Shown one piece after another: positions 56,294-64,000 of a stretch of DNA of 64,000 nucleotides. Position numbers and translations under genes: made by a program. The stretch comes from Cytidiella melzeri (Eukaryota > Basidiomycota > Agaricomycetes > Polyporales > Irpicaceae). Positions within the stretch are counted from its first letter, which is position 1. Every line of letters begins with the position of its first letter. Below the pieces are notes generated by a model. The model did not search any database. It saw only the letters and a program-made list of their open reading frames with translations, and had not been told where the DNA came from. The DNA lies in NCBI GenBank assembly GCA_022592445.1, contig JABYQR010000134.1, positions 46,238 to 110,237 on the forward strand, given 5' to 3'.

Positions 56294-56639
56294 TCCCAGG
56301 TAAGCAATGTGTGAGTCATGTCAGACATTGATGAGCTGACATCAGATTGCAGAAATTGGTCCACAGTGTCAGGCAGACAAATTTGAAACGGCATGTTATT
56401 ATCATGTGCATTTTGAGCAGAAGTGAAATACCAAGGAACATGTTTTTATTCAAAGATAGCCACGATGATTAGGTCCGTCTGACAATGTAACAGGTATCCT
56501 GGCGCACTGCCAGGGACAAGATTGGCAAGGATGTGTGGAGGCATTTGTAACGCGCTTGGAGACTCAGAGAGGTAGGTAAATAAGTCCTGCATTGGTGTCA
56601 AATACTTTTTGAGGACTTTCTCTTGGCCGTTTGCCATCT

Positions 56640-57130
56640 AACAGGACGGTCATTGTCATCAAACCCAAGGACGTTGTGCAGTACTTGGGTTTCTTTTTCA
56701 CCCCCGGTTTAACATGGAAAGAACATATAAGATGGTATGCTAAAAAGCATGCAGTACTGTCAATGCTTTGTGCTTACTTGATAATTTGCAGCAGGGATTT
56801 AATTCTTGCCATAAGGGACAGTTATACATCTCTAATGTGCTCCCAGTTCTTCTCCACGGTGTGCAACTGTAGTGGGACCCCAGCTGAAAGCAACAAAAAT
56901 GGATTGCAAAGGAGCTTCAGCTTGCTCAGTTGCAAGCTGTGAGGTGGATCATGGGTAGCTTCAAGACCACTCCAATTGGTGCACTAGAAATGATGGCTGG
57001 GATCATTTCTCTCTGACACCAAGTAAACAAATTCATGTTGAAAGCTGCTCTCAGAGTGCAGACAGTAGTGCATTGTGGGCAGCCTCTCCGGGCTGACCTC
57101 CCAGTAGATTGGGAGACCAATGATGCAAAT
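56640..57130 (+). pseudogene. Non-LTR retrotransposon reverse transcriptase, C-terminal remnant
   Basis: Read across frameshifts, the strand encodes VQYLGFFFTPGLTWKEHIRW followed by an AVRWIMGSFKTTPIGALEMM-like piece and an ALRVQTV segment. These are typical of the thumb region downstream of the RT core in fungal LINE elements (Tad-like). Stops and frameshifts are numerous; it is a relic. Confidence 0.6.
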
Positions 57131-57179
57131 TATTGCATGCCTTTCCCTTTAGGGGTACAATGGTACAAAGTGGATGGAA

Positions 57180-57400
57180 ATTTGTAACCTTGAATTGAAT
57201 TCACAGAGAACAACGTAGAAATTTGTTCAGTCTGGACTGACAGATCTCTTATCTGGGATGGATCTGCAAAGCGGCACAAGTCAGGAGCAGTTTGGACCAC
57301 ACGGCACATGGGTGTAACTCTTACTTGGAAACACACTCTTATGGGCAACTCTGGCATGTAAAATGCTGAAATTGTGCTCTTGCTATAGATATTAGTGGTG
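57180..57400 (+). pseudogene. RNase H-like remnant of the non-LTR element
   Basis: One frame reads SVWTDRSLIWDGSAKRHKSG then AVWTTRHMGVTLTWKHTLMG, resembling the first strands of the RNase H domain that follows RT in such LINEs. It is interrupted soon after. Confidence 0.45.
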
Positions 57401-59000
57401 CTGTCATGTCAGGAACACAACCAAACTCTATGAAGAGTGAGGAAGTGATGACAGGGGCGGAGGAACAACGGGCAAACTCGCATGGACAATGACAACAAGG
57501 GAAATGATGATGAGGAAGGAGAAACGATGACAAGGGAGCAGCTAACAATGAGCTGAAGACCAGGTCATATTAGTACAGCAATGGACCTAGTACAAGGTGG
57601 ACATCACCTAAAGACCAGGAGGTAGAATCTGAGGTCTTTAGGGAGCTACAGAGTGAGTTTACATACATCTCAGACAAGGACCCCTGGTACTGGGTCTGTA
57701 CTCCTAACACTGCTGTGGGAACGTATGGTGTGCTATGGTGCGATGTTTTACAATGTTCCACAATGTTCCAGCACCTTCTATGATCATGTGACCAGTCTGT
57801 GACATGTACTTAATCACATTGTGGTTTTACTCACTTGAGACGAAGAGCGGTTCGATTTTGCGGTGAAAATGAGCGAGAGGATTCTGCCCATAACGTTCAT
57901 ATTTTGAGGGTTTTTATCCCTTTTGTATTGTACAGATTTGTAAGCTTCGAGAATAGGAGCTACTTGATTACTTATCATTAATAATCCTTTTATTCAGTTG
58001 TTACCAAGAAAATATGCTAAACAAGTCATGAGAATCGATCAGGCGCTACTCGTACAGGTCATACCACAACAACATGCAGGAGCCATGTGCAATTGATAAG
58101 ATAAGATAAGATAAGGAAAATAAAAGGACAAGAAAAGGAAAAAGTGTGCATGTTTGTGACATGTCACAAACATTCTGGATAGCATCACTGCGAACCATCT
58201 TTTTGCTGACAACAAGTCTGCATTGCAATTTATCCTGAAAACAAATATAGACCCTGGAAAAATGATGTGTTTAGTAGTGTGCCAAAAGGTGTGAGACTTA
58301 TTGAGCGCAAACCCTGCACACTACGTGGCTGCATTGGGCACCAAGTAACGTAGGTCTCACACTCATTGAGGACATGTATAAATTTGCCAAAGAAGCTACA
58401 GAAAAGTTGCAACCGAGGCTCACACCATGGAGTGTGGCACATCAAGGCCATTGTTACAAACAGTCTTCACACCCTATCATTTTCCTTTACTTCTTCAATT
58501 ATCTTGATAACTAGTTATCTTCTTGACAAGTACCTTGATGATCCAACTTGTCCTTCCTCCATCATTCCCTGATCCATATTGCCTCTGTTCAACACGGACT
58601 ATTATGTCATTATTTGTCTCCTTGTGTCCATTCAAACCTCGGACCTAACTCTGATTGGTTACCATTGCCCTGGTGCAACCCTCGGCCTCTCCATATCTCT
58701 GTTACCATTCCATCGGGTCCAACCCCGTCTATCCCCTGTTTTGGGCTCACATTGTCCCTTGTTTCTGCACCTTGATGGTCTTTTCTCTCATTGGCTTTCC
58801 AAAGCAGTGGATGTTCTCTGTGTATTGTTCTTCCTTTCTATTCCTCCAATTTGCTACCACTACTTCGGACCGGTTTAAAAGTAGTTAGGTCAACATGTAT
58901 AAATAGCCGCTAGACATGGGGCTAGAACCTCAGTCTATCCACTTCATATCAATATTTCTTCTATCAAAACATCATCTGTCTGCCACTGTGCTTGACAGCA
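57401..59000. other. Repeat debris
   Basis: No supported gene. A (GATAA)n microsatellite with four units is at 58097-58119. Sequence from 58460 to 58900 is pyrimidine-rich with no intact ORF. Confidence 0.35.
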
Positions 59001-59597
59001 ATTGCGCGGCCTAGACCATCATCCGACCTTGTGTGTAGCTACACCAAGGGGTTCTGACTTGACAACTTGTCCCTTGACAATAGTCGGTCTTAACAGCCAT
59101 GATGCACTTGCTATTACACAATGGCACCGTCTCATGAAAGACTTTCAATACAAAGGACACAGCAATGTCATCAAGACATCTGAATTCAGGGAAGTGACAC
59201 CAGTGGCCAAACATTACTTGTAGTTGAAAAACCTTGGTAGGGCACAATCTACACTGTACAATGTTGATAAGCCAGATAATATAGTGGGAGTGGCAGAATA
59301 CGCTGCTGCTACATGACTCATTCTGGACACTTGCCTATTGCCAAGTTTTTGGAAAGGTTATACCTGGAGGGCCTCGTGGAATGTGCATGTAGCACTTTAG
59401 AAACTCGAAAGCATCTGCTGGAGGAGTGCCTTCTGTGGTATCATGCTTGGAGACCACCTAACTCATACAACCAAGAGGAACTAGCACCTCTTGCAGGTAT
59501 GAACTCTGCAGATTTTGAAAACTGCACACAGTTGTTTGGACAAAACAAACTACTTGTGTTTCTGATCATGAATTATATGGCAGGCACTTTTGAGTGA
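59001..59597 (+). pseudogene. C-terminal tail of the non-LTR retrotransposon
   Basis: Frames around 59080-59300 and 59313-59597 give NSHDALAITQWHRLMKDF and, later, TGHLPIA-like SGHLPIAKFLERLYLEGLVE followed by CACSTLETRKHLLEECLLW. The CxC...H...C arrangement matches the Cys/His-containing tail found after RNase H in LINE proteins. It is broken by stops. Confidence 0.55.
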
Positions 59598-59711
59598 GTG
59601 GAAACGAGAACCCCAGGCTTAGCTGCAAATTGTTTCAACTCCTACGCAGTGATGGGGGTGTGGGCTGAAACAATACTCAAGCAAACCATGATTTGGTGCC
59701 CATACTAAATG

Positions 59712-60473
59712 TGTCATGGATGGCCCAACTAGCCCTTATTTTTCGCATTTTACCTCTATTTTTAACCTTTGAAACCAGGTTGAAACCCAGTTGCAACCCT
59801 CTCTGCACAAACCACTTGCACGTCTATCAAGCGCCCGCATCACATGGCTTAGACGCTCTACATTGGCACATTACTTGCTGCTACGTCACACTGGCACGTG
59901 ACTCAGCTTATGTAAGACCACATGGCTACAACCACGTGGCTCAGCCCATAGCTAGGGTTTGACGTCATAGATACCGTTCACATGAACTCCTATTGTTCTT
60001 TCCCTATTGTTCTCTTTATGGAAGAATGTTCTCACAGGTGTGGAAATGGAATACAATAACTGGTCTCCTTTTAGATAGATTCTCTCACGAGGAGAGGTCT
60101 TGGCAGAGTCCAGACAATAGCTATTGTTCTCCTCTAGGTAGTTCTATTGTTCTTTGTTCACACAGCCTCTTGCAAAGCCTGCCCTTAACATGGTCTGTGC
60201 GCAGCTCCATGAAGTCTATATATACTGCTGCATGTATGCTCCTAGCCCCCCCCCCCTCTCGACCTCTTAGTCTTTACTGGGCTAGGTAAGGAATCCCCTC
60301 TTGTACTACATAGCTGGTAGTCACAATACTAACTTGGTCTTTACTGGGCTAGCCACCTGAATAAGGCTTATAGTTGGTGAGAGCATTGTGCTACATGCCT
60401 ACCACCACCTCGTCATTGTCGTCTTCCACACCGTGTCCCTAGTTGCTGCGTTGAGCTCCATCTCCGTGACAGA
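59712..60473 (+). repeat. LTR-like repeat, second family, copy 2 (intron-containing)
   Basis: Begins TGTCATGGATGGCCCAACTA and is homologous to 53690-54360. It has a poly-C run at 60247-60256, a TATATATACTGC core near 60218, and a candidate intron at 60286-60352 absent from copy 1. Two same-orientation copies 6 kb apart could be the LTR pair of one decayed element or two independent insertions. Confidence 0.7.
60286..60352 (+). other. Candidate intron in the second-family LTR
   Basis: Donor GGGCTAG|GTAAGG, branch-like ATACTAAC, acceptor GGGCTAG|CCACC. The flanking exon ends are a direct repeat (CTTRGTCTTTACTGGGCTAG). Copy 1 has a single copy of that repeat and no intron. Confidence 0.55.
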
Positions 60474-60772
60474 TACTAAGTTACATGTAGTAACTCACCT
60501 AGCAGTGCAGATGACAGAGAGGTCAAGATGCAGAGCTAGGAAGAGTAAGGTCTACTATATATACTGTGTCTGAATGGTCTGTGTGCAAGTTCCCACACTA
60601 GAGACTGGAGTAACTGTGGGGCTGGAGTAACAATAGAACAATAACGGACCAGGGTAAAGATCTGGGACCAGGTATGTAGAGCATCAGAACAACAGAAAGA
60701 GAACAATGGAACAATAGGAACTGGGGGATCCCTGGGGAATCCCTAACAATAGAAAGAGAACAATGGAACAAT
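60474..60772 (-). repeat. Inverted, diverged fragment of a chromodomain-element-type LTR
   Basis: On the minus strand it reads like 60960-61390 and 14980-15290: TATTGTTC runs, GGGATTCCCCAGGGATCCCC, TACTCCAGYCCYTAGTGTGG, a TATATATAGTA core, GCATCTTGACCTCT and CACTGCTAGGTGAGTTACT. It abuts the direct-orientation LTR at 60773. Confidence 0.7.
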
Positions 60773-61567
60773 TGACATGGATAGTCCAACAGAGACCGGA
60801 TTTTTCCAATATTTTTACAAGTTTACAGCCTTAGGCGCCTATCTAGAGCGCTTATTTTCCGGCTAGGAGTGTTACCGGACCTAACCCTAACCTGGGTCAC
60901 GTGACATCCTGCCTTATTTATCAATAGTCCAGACCCAAACCCTAGACTCAGTCTGGAGCGGTTCCAGATCAACCTAGGCTATTGTTCTATTGTTCCTCTT
61001 CCATTGATGGGGATTCCCCAGGGATTCCCCCAGGTCTTATTGTTCTATTGTTGTATTGTTCTAGTTCTATTGTTCTACGTACCCTGGTCCTTGACAGTTA
61101 CTCAGGTCCTTGACAGTTACTCAGGTCCTTGACAGTTACTCAGGTCCTTGACAGTTACTCAGGTCCTTGACAGTTACTCAGGTCCTTGACAGTTACTCAG
61201 GTCCTTGACAGTTACTCCGGTCCTTGACAGTTACCCGGGTTCCTTATTGTTCCACAGTTACTCCAGTCCCTAGTGTGGGAACTGGTGCACAGACCACCCA
61301 GACACAGTATATATAGTACTCATTACCCTCCCTGGTTCTGCATCTTGACCTCTTCGTCATTTGCACTGCCAGGTGAGTTACTCAATGTAACCTAGTATAA
61401 GCATGCTATTAACTTCGTCATTTGCACTGCCAGTATCCGGCCCCAGTGCCTGCTTGCCTGCTCATCATCGACTTTGACCTCGTTGTCGTCGTTGGAGATC
61501 CACCCCCTTCCTCTCTACTTCACTCCCTCTTTAGGGTTATCAGCATAGCAGCAGTCGCTCCGCGACA
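60773..61567 (+). repeat. 5' LTR of the chromodomain element, copy 2
   Basis: 795 bp. Compared with copy 1 it lacks part of the GGGATTCCCC region and has the 19-bp unit GGTCCTTGACAGTTACTCA expanded from two to eight copies (61086-61237). The leader intron (61373-61433) and TATA box are kept. Confidence 0.9.
61086..61237 (+). repeat. 19-bp tandem repeat, eight units, within the LTR
   Basis: Units start at 61086, 61105, 61124, 61143, 61162, 61181, 61200 and 61219. The last two are slightly degenerate. The copy 1 LTRs have two units. Confidence 0.92.
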
Positions 61568-61740
61568 TTAGGTCAAGATACCACACAGCTACCGGCACGA
61601 CTGCCCTTAGCTTGGATCAAGTCTTCCTATTCCCCCCAGTTTTAAAAAGTTTATTCCCCCCTACGTTTGAGAGTAAGCCATCGCCGTCCGTCTTGACGTG
61701 CTTGATCGCTAACTCGTTCACTTTCCGTGGTTGATTCTTA

Positions 61741-62499
61741 GTGCCGAAAGAATCCCACTCCCGTTTCACCGCTCGTCCAGATCCTTTGCACAAGGATCTG
61801 AACCAAGCACGTCGAGAAGTCCAGATCCATCGCGCCTTACCTAAGGCTGTGTTTGATCAACTCGACGCAGAGCACGCACGTGGCAAGAGTCACAAATACA
61901 CGGAGAAGGAACTTAAGGCTATTGCTTCATACGTCGGTCGTCGCAAACCCAAGGGCCCCTCCCTCACACACAGATTCCCAACAGCAGAGGAGTTTGAGAA
62001 ACTCCGCGCAGAGTCCAAAGAGTTTGCTGCCCGCACCGCACGCGAACGAGCTGAGGCATTAGCAAATCTCCCTAAGAAGCCTTCGTTAGCAGAACGCTTC
62101 CCAGTCCAGCCCGCTACCAACCCTAGCGCAGCCCTCATAGCAGCAAAGCCGACTCTCATCGACTTCCGCAAGCACACTGTTGAAGACCTCCGAGGTATCT
62201 TCACGCCCAAGCTCACTGCCACACTCCAACGTCTGTCGATACTCCCTACCATTGAAAAGTACCACCAGCTCCACAAAGATACAAAGCGACAGTTTGAGCA
62301 GGAGAAACAGAAGCTAGAGAAGCTTCTAGAGGAATTACCAACCCGGGCCCCTGTCATCACTCATCGTGAGTGGCAACTGCTGGATTGGGGACTAAAGGCA
62401 ATTGGAGGAATCAGTTTCACGGGTCTAAGGAGGAACTACGAGCAGGTGTTCAAAGGGTTAGACAAAGTTTGGGCGGACGAGTATTTCATCTCGTTCTAA
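61741..62499 (+). CDS. ORF1 of the chromodomain element, copy 2 (ATG-free)
   Basis: Same length (252 codons) and frame relation as 15636-16394, again without a single forward ATG. It ends TAA where copy 1 has TAG. Most nucleotide differences appear to be silent. Confidence 0.65.
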   Translation: MPKESHSRFTARPDPLHKDLNQARREVQIHRALPKAVFDQLDAEHARGKSHKYTEKELKAIASYVGRRKPKGPSLTHRFPTAEEFEKLRAESKEFAARTARERAEALANLPKKPSLAERFPVQPATNPSAALIAAKPTLIDFRKHTVEDLRGIFTPKLTATLQRLSILPTIEKYHQLHKDTKRQFEQEKQKLEKLLEELPTRAPVITHREWQLLDWGLKAIGGISFTGLRRNYEQVFKGLDKVWADEYFISF

Positions 62500-62511
62500 A
62501 TAGAATACAGT

Positions 62512-64000
62512 GTGGCTTCCCAAAGTCCCAATAGTAGCATTTGGTCCAGAGATCATCTTCCCTGCGAAAACTACCCCCACGCCTTCAACAACCAGACTGT
62601 CAGAGACGAAAGCTACGATTCAGACGAAGGACATCAGATTTGTGAAGTACAACCGTGTCCCAACCGGTACAACAGAGTAGAATACCCTGGTCGTTACGCA
62701 AATCAGTATCGACCCATCCATCACTGGCAGGAAGATCGCATTCTTGAATCTCTCCCACCACTACCTGAACCTGAAGAAGACTTCGATGAACCTTCACCCA
62801 GGAACAATACCAGATGGATTCCACCAATGTCTCTCAGCATGCTTCCAGGGCAGCAACTCCCGCCCCCACACAAGAGCCGTCCCCGCCCCCCACAGCAGAA
62901 CAACTCCTGCATGCGCTACTCCTCGGTCAGCAACAGCTGACACAAGCTATCACAGCCCTGGTTCAGAACCAGCAACAACCGGTAAACAATAGGTCACGGG
63001 AAAGGGTTGTGGAAAAACCCGCCAGCTTTAAGGGCAATGCTAGTAGTGACGCACGTCGCTTTTTAGCTGCCTTCTCAATGTATGCGCAGTTCAACGAGAA
63101 GCTGTCTCCGTATAATGCTCAAGGTGGTCAGACTCGGTTGGATCATCTCTGGATTTCGTCGGCCCTGTCATTTATGACAGAAGATGCAGCAGTTTGGGCA
63201 ACGCCCCACATGGACTTGATTGCCAGTCATCAAATGGCATTCAATGGTGATTGGGACGACTTCAGAACGGCGTTCAAAGCACGATTTGAACCAGTTGATG
63301 AAATGGTGGATGCCAAGGCCAAGCTCAGGGAGCTGTGGCAAGGCAAAAAGACGGTTCCCGAATACACGGCCCGATTCCGGGAAATCATGGACAGGACAGG
63401 TTACTCGACACAAGACCTTCGTGATCGCTACTATGAACATCTGAGCACCACGATTAAGGATGAACTAGTTCACACCGCACGGTCCCATGTCACCCTTGTT
63501 GATCTGATCAATGTGGCCACAGACATCGACAATCGTCTTCGGGTTCGAGCTCAGGAAAAAGCTCGTGAACAAGGTCGAACAGTCCCCAACGTGTTCAAAT
63601 CTACCCCGGTCTCCACCTCGTCCCCGGCTCCTTTTGTCCAACCGTCTCGTGATTCCAATGCTATGGAAATTGATGCCACTAAAGTCGGTCCCAATGGGAA
63701 AACACGTGCTGATTTCATGAAAGCAATGAATGGAAGATGCTACGGATGTGGATCTAAGGAGCACCAGAAGAAAGACGGCAAACATGATCGGGAATTGTGT
63801 GGACATTGTGGAGGCAACCATCAGACGCAAGTGTGCCAAAGTCGGTTCCTTGGGTACCCACCTAGGCAACAGAAGGTGGCTGCCAGCACTCTTTTCGATC
63901 CGTCCACTTCGGCCCCCTCGTCGTCCTCGTCCGCGAGGCCCTTACCTACCCCGCCCGCCGCAACCGTTGCCAGCTCTTCGTCTTCAACTCCGTTTGACTA
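62512..64000 (+). pseudogene. gag: gag of the chromodomain element, copy 2, frameshifted and incomplete
   Basis: The frame matches copy 1 from SPNSSIWSRDHLPC to PLPEPEEDFD, then a one-base deletion near 62787 shifts it. The homologous frame resumes and shows the capsid region (KPASFKGNASSDARRFLAAF), the knuckle (CYGCGSKEHQ, then CGHCGGNHQTQVC, with one Cys replaced by Arg in DRELC) and the Ser/Pro tail up to the window end. Confidence 0.82.

Larger units (their letters stand above)
60773..64000 (+). mobile_element. Second copy of the chromodomain Ty3/gypsy element, truncated by the window end
   Basis: Contains the 5' LTR (60773-61567), leader, ORF1 and the first part of gag, all homologous to copy 1 but clearly diverged. 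The rest lies beyond the window, so completeness and target duplication cannot be judged. Confidence 0.9.

Overview
The window looks like genomic DNA of a filamentous basidiomycete, probably an Agaricomycete. The supporting signs are compact protein genes split by many 45-80 nt introns with GTRNGT donors and YAG acceptors, a division-1 chitin synthase, a fungal coatomer/Rab/RasGEF gene set, and a chromodomain Ty3/gypsy retrotransposon. The species cannot be named from the sequence.

Layout. 0.2-11.9 kb is a gene-dense host block: an INO80 Ies4-like subunit (-), mitochondrial ATP synthase subunit e (+), a Hat2/RbAp48-type WD40 histone chaperone (+), a RAMP4/Ysy6 ER protein (-), a Bmt5-like rRNA methyltransferase (+), an enoyl-CoA hydratase family enzyme ending in a PTS1-like AKL (+), and a chitin synthase (-). 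A complete Tc1/mariner element (12116-13719, TA duplication) sits about 200 bp upstream of the chitin synthase start codon. 14.0-23.3 kb is a nested insertion: a complete chromodomain Ty3/gypsy element (14682-22559, 5-bp duplication CGCAC) splits a coding exon of a small unrecognised gene, and that gene is bracketed by ~190-bp inverted repeats.

24.7-51.6 kb is a second host block: casein kinase I, coatomer gamma (SEC21), pantothenate kinase, a triple-homeodomain transcription factor, a polytopic membrane protein, a single-homeodomain regulator, polyprenyl diphosphate synthase (COQ1), a LAMTOR2-like roadblock protein, a Mei2-like RNA-binding protein, a Rab5 GTPase and an SH3-RasGEF. 51.7-64 kb is a repeat graveyard: paired LTR-like repeats of a second family, degenerate non-LTR retrotransposon pieces (RT tail, RNase H, terminal Cys/His-like segment), an inverted LTR fragment, and the 5' part of a second copy of the chromodomain element that runs off the window end.

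Functional themes. Several neighbours act in membrane traffic and signalling (SEC21, Rab5, RasGEF, LAMTOR2, CK1) and in chromatin (Ies4-like, Hat2), but each gene has its own promoter; there is no operon or biosynthetic cluster. The most unusual signals are in the retroelements. The chromodomain element has a spliceable LTR intron flanked by a direct repeat. Behind it lies about 1.4 kb of leader plus coding sequence with no ATG in any forward frame, conserved in two diverged copies and containing a conserved 252-codon ORF. An unrelated LTR family in the window shows the same repeat-flanked intron design, with one intron-containing and one intron-less copy. Host-gene oddities include a 6-nt microexon in Rab5, an ATG-only first coding exon in the RAMP4 gene, three apparent GC-AG introns, and two homeoboxes split at exactly the same codon and phase in the triple-homeodomain gene. 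All gene models were read by eye from splice signals and family expectations; no alignment or database search was run.
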